NCBI GenBank assembly: GCA_964621215.1
Contig: CAZULF010000048.1
Span: 1-15,646, forward strand
DNA from: CAZULF01 sp964621215
GTDB taxonomy: Bacteria > Pseudomonadota > Gammaproteobacteria > UBA1113
Length of the DNA stretch: 15,646 bases
Direction: 5' to 3'
Part shown: positions 1-6,573 of the stretch, piece after piece
Layout: every line of letters begins with the position of its first letter
Position numbering within the stretch: the first letter of the stretch is position 1
Position numbers and translations under genes: made by a program
The notes under the pieces: generated by a model
What the model saw: the letters and a program-made list of their open reading frames with translations, nothing else
What the model was told of the DNA's origin: nothing
The model's database searches: none

Positions 1-165
1 GATCTCATTACCAAGGAGGATGCTTCTCACATGGATAAGTTAGGTAAATTAGCTGTATTAGCTGGCGTCAAAGATTACCCCGCTCGCATTAAATGCGCCA
101 CGTTAGCTTGGCATGCATTACACGCAGCGATACAAAAAGAATCGCAACCTGTTTCAACTGAGTAA
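1..165 (+). CDS. sufU: SUF-system NifU-like Fe-S assembly protein SufU, C-terminal part (5' end outside window)
   Basis: Frame 1 is open from the first base to TAA at 163-165 and encodes the last 54 residues of a protein. The segment GVKDYPARIKCATLAWHAL contains the conserved C-terminal pattern of SufU/IscU-type scaffold proteins (F/YPARxKCATLAWHAL), including the last of the cluster-binding cysteines (in KCATLAW). Proteins of this family assemble or assist transfer of nascent [Fe-S] clusters in the cytoplasm alongside SufS and SufBCD. The stop codon overlaps the start of sufT (TAATGA), so the two are translationally coupled and this is the 3' end of a suf operon. Only the C-terminus is visible, so the upstream cysteines and total length cannot be checked. 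Confidence 0.82.
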   Translation, partial: DLITKEDASHMDKLGKLAVLAGVKDYPARIKCATLAWHALHAAIQKESQPVSTE

Positions 166-512
166 TGACGATGAACGAAGCAACACCTGAAATAAAAGAG
201 ACTCCCGAACATCCATTATATCATGCGGTAGTTGATGCATTGAAAACCATTTTCGACCCAGAAATACCGGTAAATATTTATGAATTGGGTTTGATTTATC
301 ATATTCGCATCGATGAAAAAAGTGAAGTCTATATTGAAATGACCTTGACATCACCTGGCTGTCCTGTCGCACAAAGCTTACCGCTGAATGTGGCGGATAC
401 GGCACGTGGGGTAGAAGGGGTCACCGATGCTCATGTTGAGTTGGTGTGGGATCCGCCGTGGTCGACTGATCGCATGTCAGAAGCGGCTAAATTGCAGCTA
501 GGAATGTTTTAA
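165..512 (+). CDS. sufT: SUF Fe-S cluster maturation protein SufT (MIP18/DUF59 family)
   Basis: This 115-residue protein has the MIP18 (DUF59) fold signature. DPEIPVNIYELGLIY lies at residues 31-45, the TSPGCPVA motif with conserved Cys66 follows, and WDPPW (95-99) sits near the C-terminus, as in stand-alone SufT proteins. SufT helps load iron-sulfur clusters onto client proteins in the cytoplasm. The gene begins inside the sufU stop codon (ATG 165), with a second in-frame ATG at 171 giving a protein two residues shorter. Neither has a strong Shine-Dalgarno site, which fits translational coupling to sufU. The family assignment is firm; the exact start is uncertain by two codons. A 78-bp perfect palindrome begins 10 bases after the stop. 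Confidence 0.92.
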   Translation: MTMNEATPEIKETPEHPLYHAVVDALKTIFDPEIPVNIYELGLIYHIRIDEKSEVYIEMTLTSPGCPVAQSLPLNVADTARGVEGVTDAHVELVWDPPWSTDRMSEAAKLQLGMF

Positions 513-522
513 TCAAAATTTC

Positions 523-600
523 GTAGCCTGGATGGAGCGCAGCGGAATCCGGGTTTTCTATTCGAGAATCCCGGATTCCGCTGCGCTCCATCCAGGCTAC
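523..600. repeat. 78-bp perfect palindromic (REP-like) element, copy 1
   Basis: Two 31-base arms (523-553 and 570-600) are perfectly complementary around a 16-base loop, TTTTCTATTCGAGAAT. The arms begin GTAGCCTGGATGGAGCGCAG and end in CCGGG. A second copy lies at 13771-13848. It carries two base changes per arm, each matched by the complementary change in the partner arm. Both copies start about 10 bases after the stop of a conserved gene (sufT here, dapB there). There is no T-run after the stem, so it is not a canonical intrinsic terminator. A REP-like role in mRNA 3'-end protection, or simply a mobile palindrome, is more likely. Confidence 0.9.
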
Positions 601-634
601 AATGGCTCACCCTATTAAGAGGAATATTCGAATT

Positions 635-901
635 ATGAGAACTGTATTTTGTCAGAAGCTACAAAAAGAAGCCGAAGGTTTAGAACGAGCACCCTACCCT
701 GGCGAATTAGGCCAACGGATCTATGATCATATCTCTAAAACGGCTTGGCAGTCCTGGATTTCACATCAAACGATGTTGATTAACGAATACCGCTTGAGCA
801 TGTTAGAAGCCAAAGATCGTCAGTTTCTTGCCAAAGAGATGGAAAAATATTTTTTTGGTGAAGGAAGTGATAAACCGGAAGGTTATGTGAAGCCGGAGTG
901 A
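635..901 (+). CDS. yggX: Probable Fe(2+)-trafficking / oxidative damage protection protein YggX
   Basis: The 88-residue product MRTVFCQKL...GYVKPE matches the YggX family end to end: RTVFC at the N-terminus with the conserved cysteine (Cys6), then KEAEGLE, YPGELGQRI, AWQSW, TMLINE and a C-terminal EGYVKPE. Length agrees with E. coli YggX (91 residues). YggX is a small cytoplasmic protein implicated in protecting Fe-S clusters from oxidation and in iron trafficking, which fits its position next to suf genes. An upstream in-frame ATG at 602 would add 11 residues, but it abuts the palindromic repeat and has no family support. ATG 635 is therefore preferred, with a modest AAGAGG at 617-622 upstream. 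The gene is separated from sufT by the repeat, so it may have its own promoter. Confidence 0.93.
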   Translation: MRTVFCQKLQKEAEGLERAPYPGELGQRIYDHISKTAWQSWISHQTMLINEYRLSMLEAKDRQFLAKEMEKYFFGEGSDKPEGYVKPE

Positions 902-924
902 TGACAGATTGACTCAGGCCAAGT

Positions 925-991
925 AGCCCGCATTAAAGTGCGATCGAGATAATCTTAATAGTCAGGTTCCGCCACGCACGTAATGCGGGCT
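925..991. repeat. Imperfect palindrome downstream of yggX
   Basis: AGCCCGCATTA (925-935) pairs with TAATGCGGGCT (981-991), and the stem continues with GTGCG (938-942) against CGCAC (975-979) after a small asymmetric internal loop. This gives about 16 base pairs enclosing 32 bases. It begins 23 bases after the yggX stop in the convergent gap with the ankyrin gene. It is not a copy of the 78-bp element and has no T-run (it is followed by CTCTCTC). It could be a degenerate intergenic palindrome or a weak bidirectional terminator. Confidence 0.55.
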
Positions 992-1071
992 CTCTCTCAG
1001 TCAGAAATTATATCCCTTAACTGCATGATCTTCCCACATTGTTAGTGTGCAGTCATGTGAGTTAGGTAAAC

Positions 1072-2919
1072 CTATAGCCCAGACAGAGGTAACGTTGACG
1101 TTGTTGCAACAGACGGTGACAGAACTGCGGGGGAAGCATTAGTAGCTGGCGCATCGAAAAACGTTGATGAAGTGCAGCTACGTTTTGCGGATTCATCGTT
1201 TGTTTCAGCAGGTCTTTTTCTTCCTGTCAACTGTTTTGGTACCGGTGCGGGACATAGTGGTATATCATAGAAAGCTGCTACCTCCAAGTAGCTATCATCA
1301 GTTAAGTGTGGATTTTGTAAGATTTTCGCGCACTGACTCTTTGTAAAAGGTGATAGTGTAGGATCATTGATTATATTCACCTTTACTTGATTTAGATCCG
1401 CACCGCAGGCTAAAAAAAGTTTCAGAACATATACAACTTGTGGCTCTAGCAGGTCAGAAAATATTTTCCCATTTATCCACGTTGGGGTAGTACTCAAAGT
1501 CTGTATTGTCGGCAAGTATGCCACATATCGCTGTAAATAATAATTAAGGATATCAAGATAATTAGGCACGGGAAATTTTTCGACACAGTACAATATGAAC
1601 CCAAGCAGATTGAGATTTAATTGTCTGCGACAACGAGTAAGAGGATATTCTGGGACAAAATAAAATGTCAATTCTAGTGGGGACATCGCGCATTGATAGC
1701 GATCATAGTATGCTGCTGTATAGGGGTCAAAACCATTCGAATTTTTCAAGGCTTTTTGAGCATATTCATTGTGTGTAAAATATAAAGCGACAAATAATCG
1801 TGGCGTGTATCCACCCAACTCTGGGAGGGCTTCATCTGGTTGTATGAATTTTTTACTCACGAGATCCCATATAGGGCAGGCTTCGCGAGGTACACTATAA
1901 GGCCGGATACTATACTCGGGCTCCATCCAACTTTTAGTTATTGCTATGGATGACCGTCGCAATATTTGCAACAATGTTAATGACGGACCGATAGGTGTTG
2001 CATCAGTCTTACCACCATATTTTGCCATTAAAGCAAACGTTTTAACCCAGGCGTTTTGTGCAGCCACATGCATGGGAGTGAATCCTGCATTATCTGTCGC
2101 TACAATAACATGATTGGGGTCGGCACCGGCGTTTAATAAGCATGTTAGCAGATCCAGCGAATGCTCATGGCAAGGGTAAACTTGACTATCAAGTTCAGGA
2201 TTGAAATAAAGGCTATCAAATTCGCCTGACGTAAAATGACTGCGTCGATATAACAAAAGCGCTAGATAGTGGTTCATTACCAACTGTTTGGCCTTTTTCT
2301 GCTGTGCTAAGAATTTTCTCGTGTTAGGTAAACAACCTATTTCTCTAGAGGCTACAACGTCATAAACCGATACACCTTGATCCGGTAACTGCAATAAATA
2401 GCTCAGCAAGTCTGGATTCTGGGCCAGACTTTTAATAATAAAACATATTGCAGCATGAATATTATTGGGTTTCCCATTTTCAAAAAATAGAGGCCAGAGA
2501 GCAGGTAAAAATTCATCACTCAAAATAAGCGCCTGGAATATGGAAATCTTTCTAATATATTTTCCATAATCACCATCATCATCTTCTTCTTCATTTGCTA
2601 ATTCTAAGGGAAGATAGGCTAGTGATGGGTAATAATGTTCAATAAGCATTATTGCGACATTGACCGAATCATTTCGCAGCGCAATGATAAGCCCATTTGT
2701 AAGTTGCGTTAATGCATCGTCGCTCATTAGAGCAGGATGGTTATCTAAAAGTCCAGATACGTTACCTGTATAACAATCGAGATAAAATTGCCGTTTGGGA
2801 GGGTGTCCGTCTTTGGAGCTGAGCCAACGTTTGATTTTTGGTGAAGCAGAGTAAAACTCAGATACGGAAGCCATCATATCGTCGTCGTTTTGAAGAGTGG
2901 GCTCAAAGTCGAATCTCAT
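1072..2919 (-). CDS. Large ankyrin-repeat-type protein, candidate secreted effector
   Basis: The gene encodes 615 residues from ATG 2919, with AAAGAGA about 8 bases upstream. Two stretches have ankyrin character: residues about 253-305 (LLTCLLNAGADPNH followed by AGFTPMHVAAQNA), and a C-terminal unit ending in LKLFLACGADLNQVK. An acidic run EEEDDDGDYG lies near residue 112. The C-terminal 50 residues are Ser/Thr/Pro/Ala-rich and contain RKRP...AKR at 567-580, spaced like a bipartite nuclear localisation signal. There is no signal peptide or membrane segment. Ankyrin proteins of intracellular Legionellales are often type IV effectors that bind host proteins; that role is inference here. No catalytic domain was recognised. 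A good promoter lies upstream at 2961-2990, so it need not be co-transcribed with the TPR gene behind it. Confidence 0.8.
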   Translation of the reverse strand: MRFDFEPTLQNDDDMMASVSEFYSASPKIKRWLSSKDGHPPKRQFYLDCYTGNVSGLLDNHPALMSDDALTQLTNGLIIALRNDSVNVAIMLIEHYYPSLAYLPLELANEEEDDDGDYGKYIRKISIFQALILSDEFLPALWPLFFENGKPNNIHAAICFIIKSLAQNPDLLSYLLQLPDQGVSVYDVVASREIGCLPNTRKFLAQQKKAKQLVMNHYLALLLYRRSHFTSGEFDSLYFNPELDSQVYPCHEHSLDLLTCLLNAGADPNHVIVATDNAGFTPMHVAAQNAWVKTFALMAKYGGKTDATPIGPSLTLLQILRRSSIAITKSWMEPEYSIRPYSVPREACPIWDLVSKKFIQPDEALPELGGYTPRLFVALYFTHNEYAQKALKNSNGFDPYTAAYYDRYQCAMSPLELTFYFVPEYPLTRCRRQLNLNLLGFILYCVEKFPVPNYLDILNYYLQRYVAYLPTIQTLSTTPTWINGKIFSDLLEPQVVYVLKLFLACGADLNQVKVNIINDPTLSPFTKSQCAKILQNPHLTDDSYLEVAAFYDIPLCPAPVPKQLTGRKRPAETNDESAKRSCTSSTFFDAPATNASPAVLSPSVATTSTLPLSGL

Positions 2920-2960
2920 AAGTATCTCTTTATAACCATATAGGTAGTAAACAGTAGCGA

Positions 2961-2990
2961 ATTGTAGCGATAAATGATGGGGGTGGTCAA
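2961..2990 (-). promoter_or_regulatory. Predicted sigma-70 promoter of the ankyrin gene
   Basis: Read on the minus strand, TTGACC (2990-2985) is followed after 18 bases by TACAAT (2966-2961), each differing from consensus by one base. The -10 ends 41 bases before the ATG at 2919. No other pair of this quality was seen in the 152-base gap. Confidence 0.6.
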
Positions 2991-3045
2991 TAGTTTTAGA
3001 TAAAGGCCTGTGTAAAAATGGTATGTTACTTCCCTATGATTTATT

Positions 3046-3059
3046 TAGATACGTATCTA
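3046..3059. promoter_or_regulatory. 14-bp perfect palindrome between TPR and ankyrin genes
   Basis: TAGATACGTATCTA is a perfect palindrome 12 bases beyond the stop of the TPR gene and about 55 bases upstream of the predicted -35 of the ankyrin gene. It could be an operator for a dimeric regulator. The stem is too short and AT-rich, with no T-run, to be a convincing terminator. No second copy was noticed. Confidence 0.3.
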
Positions 3060-3071
3060 CTTTCTATTGAC

Positions 3072-5120
3072 TCATGTCGTACTTGGTGAGTCAAAGACAG
3101 CAACGTTGTTTAAACATTCCGCAACTTGAAGTGTTGCAACTCGAGGAACTTGAGGGACGGAAGGTAAATTTAGATTTGTATCTGTTGACGCAGTTACATC
3201 AGCAATGTTAGATGGCACAACAAAAAACACGACGTCTGGCGCTTGATTGGATGGAGAGGCCTGCTTAACTTCATTTTGTATCGCTGATTGTGAAGCATCA
3301 CTCGCTCCAACAGCAACAGGTATTTGAGAATTATAAGTATCTGGAGCTACTAAGACAGGGTATAGCGTTGTAGGTATTGCTGCTGAACTCGTTGACGATC
3401 CTGACATCGCAGCTGCGGACGTTGATGCTGTGTGCGAGTCTGTTTGCGCAAATGGTGCAGTCGGAGCAACAACAGAAGAAAGACATGACATAATTGGAAT
3501 TGAACTAGAAGAAGACGAAGAATCATTGGCCCCTGTAGTGAATAATGCTTGCGTTAGATTCTGCGTACTATCATCAGTGGATAAAGAGTTTATTTTTTTC
3601 TTTAGCAGCGTATCATCGTTTTCTATCTCTTTTTCCTCCAATACTTCTACAGTTGCCAATACTTCTTCTAGCTCTTCTAATAAAGCGCCCAATTGATTAA
3701 CTGTCGGATCTCCCTGAGGTGCGAATGTATTATAAAGTTTATACATTAAACCATGTTTTCTTACCTGTTGGTTCTCAATTATCTTTTTCTTTAATTGCTG
3801 TAGATTTTGGGGTTCTTCATTGCTACGCAAATTAGATGGGATAGACATCCAATAAATAGAAATTAAATTTTGTAATGCGATTCTGGCATAGTTAGGGTCT
3901 TGTGAAAAAGCTAACCATAACATAATATTGGCAATATCTTTTCTATATATTGCAAACATTGCCACATCTTCATCTAAGGCCTGAATATATTTACTGAGTC
4001 CTATGGAAATATCTTCAATTACTTCGTTCTGAGGAGTATCAATATAAGAAGATTTCAGCAATAACAATTTTTTAACTGCTTTAATGAATAGATTAAAATT
4101 CACATTTAAATTATCGTAACTTTGAGTTGCAATAATATGAATAACTGTCTCAAAATCTTTAATTGCTTCTGCTTCATTATTTTCTTTTACATAACAATTT
4201 GCACGTTGGTAAAGTGAATTTTTATGATTTGGGTCATTTTTAATAGCTTGACTAAACTGCGCTATTGCCTCAGCAATGTTATTTTGATCTACGAATAATA
4301 AGCCTTTGTGGTAATAATATTTAACTGATAATTGTGTTCGTCTTTGATTAATACTATCTACTTCCGCTTGGGCAGTTTCTCTAGCCTTATTATCTGCCTC
4401 TATTTGAGCCTGGTTAGGTGTCTGGCCTGTGGGTGTAGCAGAGTTAATAGACTTTGGTGCTAGTACAACACTAATTTCGTTAATTGCCGCATCAATAGCT
4501 TTGTGGGCTTTGATATATAATCCCTTGACTCTAAAAGCTTGACTCAAAAGAAAACTAAAGTCATGCGTTCTATCACTAGGAATGCTTGATGGTTCGCAAA
4601 TATTAGTCGATAATGTGTTGAGCCCCAAATGATAATAAACAATGCTCAAACCTAATTTTTTTTCATTTGCCCGCTTTTTTGACTCTGCGTTGTAATTAGC
4701 TGATTCGTAATATTCTCTAGCTTTTTGAAACAACTCCGTAACTACCTGTTTATTTTCACCATTTGCTTTAGCATTCAATGCCGAATTTCTATAACAATGG
4801 CCTAGCAAAATATTTTTTTTATCTGCCACCGTTAATGAAGGATGCATAATAGTAAGCGTATTATAATGGCGCCCCGTTAAGATTTTTATACATGCCAGAT
4901 AATCTTCGCGAAGAAAAAGCATTTTAGCTTTAATAGTCAAGGCCCATTTCACATTATCTTGTTCCTCAGGATAATCATTGCGAAGAATTCTTTCTAACTC
5001 GTAATCCGCACTCTCGAACATTTCTAAATGTACGTAAATTTGTGCTCGGCGACAGTTCTGCGATGCAGGATAAGTCGAAAGCCTATCCAGTTTTGCCTTT
5101 AACTCAGTTCTCGTTTTCAT
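3072..5120 (-). CDS. TPR-repeat protein with low-complexity Ser/Thr/Ala-rich tail, candidate effector
   Basis: The ATG at 5120 has GGGGAGAG five bases upstream and gives 682 residues. A TTG at 5138 would overlap that ribosome-binding site and is rejected. Two clear tetratricopeptide repeats run from about residue 266 to 332 (YYYHKGLLFVDQNNIAEAIAQF, then SLYQRANCYVKENNEAEAIKDF). The first 200 residues are also helical and TPR-like but more diverged (for example RAQIYVHLEMFESADYELER). The last 170 residues are Ser/Thr/Ala/Val-rich with a poly-Ser run near residue 533. No signal peptide, membrane span or enzymatic domain was recognised. TPR domains mediate protein-protein contacts. Together with the adjacent ankyrin gene on the same strand and a similar type of tail, a host-interaction role is plausible but unproven. 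Confidence 0.82.
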   Translation of the reverse strand: MKTRTELKAKLDRLSTYPASQNCRRAQIYVHLEMFESADYELERILRNDYPEEQDNVKWALTIKAKMLFLREDYLACIKILTGRHYNTLTIMHPSLTVADKKNILLGHCYRNSALNAKANGENKQVVTELFQKAREYYESANYNAESKKRANEKKLGLSIVYYHLGLNTLSTNICEPSSIPSDRTHDFSFLLSQAFRVKGLYIKAHKAIDAAINEISVVLAPKSINSATPTGQTPNQAQIEADNKARETAQAEVDSINQRRTQLSVKYYYHKGLLFVDQNNIAEAIAQFSQAIKNDPNHKNSLYQRANCYVKENNEAEAIKDFETVIHIIATQSYDNLNVNFNLFIKAVKKLLLLKSSYIDTPQNEVIEDISIGLSKYIQALDEDVAMFAIYRKDIANIMLWLAFSQDPNYARIALQNLISIYWMSIPSNLRSNEEPQNLQQLKKKIIENQQVRKHGLMYKLYNTFAPQGDPTVNQLGALLEELEEVLATVEVLEEKEIENDDTLLKKKINSLSTDDSTQNLTQALFTTGANDSSSSSSSIPIMSCLSSVVAPTAPFAQTDSHTASTSAAAMSGSSTSSAAIPTTLYPVLVAPDTYNSQIPVAVGASDASQSAIQNEVKQASPSNQAPDVVFFVVPSNIADVTASTDTNLNLPSVPQVPRVATLQVAECLNNVAVFDSPSTT

Positions 5121-5271
5121 AGGTTCTCTCCCCGTCAATTTAGATATTACCTTTGTCGCTGGCGATTAAATTTTTGTTACAGTTAGGGCATCATAACAAA
5201 AGAACATTAAGAGAATATTAACAATGATATTTTATGATAATCTCTACACTTTACTTTCATAAAACTTACGT

Positions 5272-5517
5272 TTAACTAATTGTACAACAATTTAAACAGG
5301 AACGTGTAGGCTTATTAATTAGCGTTGTTGCCTCTGAAACACTGCCCGCTGATCTAGTATCAAAAAAGGATGAGGCAGGCGCACTGTTACTAGATTCTGA
5401 TTTAATCATACTGGGTGGTATTAGAGGAGATAGATCACTTAATGTTACGTTGTAAAACTTAAGTCCTAGCCATGGATGCTCAAGTGCAAACACATCTGGG
5501 CCAGCGTTTTTCATCAT
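5272..5517 (-). CDS. Small ORF ending in CTIS (CaaX-like prenylation motif); probably the 3' part of a gene split by a repeat
   Basis: This open frame of 81 residues runs from ATG 5517 and ends SCLNCCTIS. The last four residues fit the eukaryotic CaaX box (Cys-Thr-Ile-Ser, a farnesyltransferase-type ending). Further cysteines just upstream resemble the palmitoylated tail of H-Ras. The middle is Ser/Thr-rich. The frame continues upstream of the ATG as REFSLLEAA until it meets a stop inside the palindromic element at 5543-5634, and the ATG has only a weak AGAAG before it. The gene is therefore probably truncated: the original start lies beyond the element (see 5635-5674). Host-prenylated CaaX effectors are known in Legionella (for example AnkB); applying that here is inference. 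The HPWL motif recalls the end of protein kinase domains, but the match is too short to rely on. Confidence 0.5.
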   Translation of the reverse strand: MMKNAGPDVFALEHPWLGLKFYNVTLSDLSPLIPPSMIKSESSNSAPASSFFDTRSAGSVSEATTLINKPTRSCLNCCTIS

Positions 5518-5542
5518 CGCAGCTTCTAAAAGGGAAAACTCT

Positions 5543-5634
5543 CGTCGTCCCGTGATTTATTCGCGGGATCCAGGGTGTATCGATGCGTTCTGGATACCGC
5601 GTCCCACGGCTTGTCCGCGGGACCCGGTACGACG
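5543..5634. repeat. 92-bp palindromic element inserted in a small ORF (related copy at 12858-12990)
   Basis: The element is bounded by complementary ends CGTCGT (5543-5548) and ACGACG (5629-5634) and contains two GC-rich hairpins: TCCCGTG...CGCGGGA near the left end, and GTCCCACGG-CTTGT-CCGCGGGAC at 5601-5623. Between them, ATCCAG and CTGGAT face each other. Its reverse complement matches sequence on both sides of the assembly gap at 12858-12990. On the minus strand it is flanked by AG on both sides, compatible with a 2-bp target duplication. Small GC-rich palindromic elements that insert into genes are known from Rickettsiales and some gammaproteobacteria; this one was not matched to a named family. 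Confidence 0.8.
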
Positions 5635-5674
5635 CTATTTTAAGATTGCTTTCTAACGAAAAAATTTTTGTCAC
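5635..5674 (-). pseudogene. 5' fragment of the CaaX-tail ORF, separated from its 3' part by the inserted element
   Basis: From GTG 5674 the minus strand reads MTKIFSLESNLKI and then runs into the palindromic element. Deleting the 92-bp element plus one AG joins AAA ATA G to AG TTT TCC and gives MTKIFSLESNLKIEFSLLEAAMMKN..., one open frame of 102 residues ending in CTIS. No Shine-Dalgarno site precedes the GTG and an in-frame TAA lies a few codons upstream, so the original start is uncertain. The restored frame is a calculation from the sequence; the insertion history is inference. Confidence 0.45.
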
Positions 5675-5746
5675 TGCTGAGTAATTATATTATCTGTATC
5701 TGACAAAAACCTATTATTATGTTCTTCTAGGTTTTCACCTTGACTT

Positions 5747-5792
5747 TAATAATACGCCGAGTTGACAAATTTGTCAACTTGACGTATTATTA
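5747..5792 (+). promoter_or_regulatory. Promoter embedded in a 46-bp nested palindromic operator of the AbiE operon
   Basis: TAATAATACG (5747-5756) and CGTATTATTA (5783-5792) form outer arms. GTTGACAAATTTGTCAAC (5761-5778) is an inner perfect 18-bp palindrome. The spacers are 4 bases on each side, so the whole is symmetric about 5769/5770. The same bases hold TTGACA (5762-5767), 17 bases, then TATTAT (5785-5790), a near-consensus sigma-70 promoter. AGGGAGA (5803-5809) is placed 8 bases before the ATG at 5818. AbiEi antitoxins are known to repress their own promoter by binding inverted repeats, so this is the expected autoregulatory site; occupancy by the protein encoded here is inference. Confidence 0.8.
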
Positions 5793-5817
5793 ACGAATAC
5801 ATAGGGAGAACCTTTGC

Positions 5818-6573
5818 ATGCTATCCACTCGCCAAGCCGTAGAATTATTCCACTTATTATTTTTAGAGCAACTTAGTCACAAGTTAGATAAGAAGCTATA
5901 TTGCCTCAAAGGTGGTTGTAATTTACGATTTTTTCTTAAAAGTATCCGATATTCTGAAGATATTGACTTAGATGTTCACACCATTGCAAAAGAAACTTTA
6001 GAAAATAAAGTATCGCGAATTTTGCAAGCGGATACTTTTAAACAGATCCTAGCCAATAGAGGAATCAGCATTACTCAAATTTCTACGCCTAAACAAACCG
6101 AGACAACACAACGATGGAAGATTTTATTAAAAGTAGCGACTATGACATTACCATTACATACAAAAATCGAATTTTCCAGAAGGAAACCCGATCATTCTGT
6201 CAACATGGAAATTATTGATAAGGATTTTATCCGAAATTATCATATCACTCCGGTGTATCTAAACCATTACTCAGCAGAAGAGGCCTTTCTTCAAAAAATA
6301 AATGCCTTGGTTATGCGGAATGAAACACAAGCACGCGATATTTTTGATTTGTATCATTTATCTAATTACATTGATTTGAAAAAACTTCCTCATCATGCTC
6401 TCTCTTGCATAGATGAAGCCAAAAAAAATGCTTTATCCATCGGTTTTGACGATTTCAAAAGTCAGGTTGTTGCTTATTTGCAACCAGAATATCAATTGCT
6501 GTATCAAGAGCAAAATACATGGGATGAAATTATTTTGAAAGTCTTACAACTATTGGACGAGTTATGCGATTAA
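5818..6573 (+). CDS. AbiEii/AbiGii-family nucleotidyltransferase toxin
   Basis: The 251-residue protein has the DNA-polymerase-beta-like nucleotidyltransferase signature of AbiEii toxins. KGG lies at residues 31-33, followed by RYSEDIDLD at 44-52 supplying the metal-binding Asp48/Asp50 pair. A KIEFSRR strand (116-122) has a candidate third acidic residue, and a C-terminal helical motif YSAEEAFLQKINALVMR...ARDIFDLYHL (151-181) is typical of the family. Such toxins transfer nucleotides to target RNAs and arrest growth unless opposed by AbiEi; many act as abortive-infection phage defence. The start has a good Shine-Dalgarno site and follows the palindromic promoter. The gene overlaps the antitoxin gene by 10 bases, so the two are co-translated. 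It precedes the antitoxin, the reverse of the usual abiEi-abiEii order. Confidence 0.85.
   Translation: MLSTRQAVELFHLLFLEQLSHKLDKKLYCLKGGCNLRFFLKSIRYSEDIDLDVHTIAKETLENKVSRILQADTFKQILANRGISITQISTPKQTETTQRWKILLKVATMTLPLHTKIEFSRRKPDHSVNMEIIDKDFIRNYHITPVYLNHYSAEEAFLQKINALVMRNETQARDIFDLYHLSNYIDLKKLPHHALSCIDEAKKNALSIGFDDFKSQVVAYLQPEYQLLYQEQNTWDEIILKVLQLLDELCD

Noticed and set aside
602..634. Upstream in-frame ATG at 602 extending yggX by 11 residues
   Set aside because: It abuts the palindromic repeat, lacks family support, and the family start MRTVFC fits ATG 635.
3430..3696. Plus-strand 88-codon frame
   Set aside because: It is a shadow of the Ser-rich tail of the TPR gene on the other strand.
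5480..5674. 64-codon minus-strand frame as a gene of its own
   Set aside because: More than half of it is repeat-encoded; better explained as the 5' fragment of the gene split by the element.
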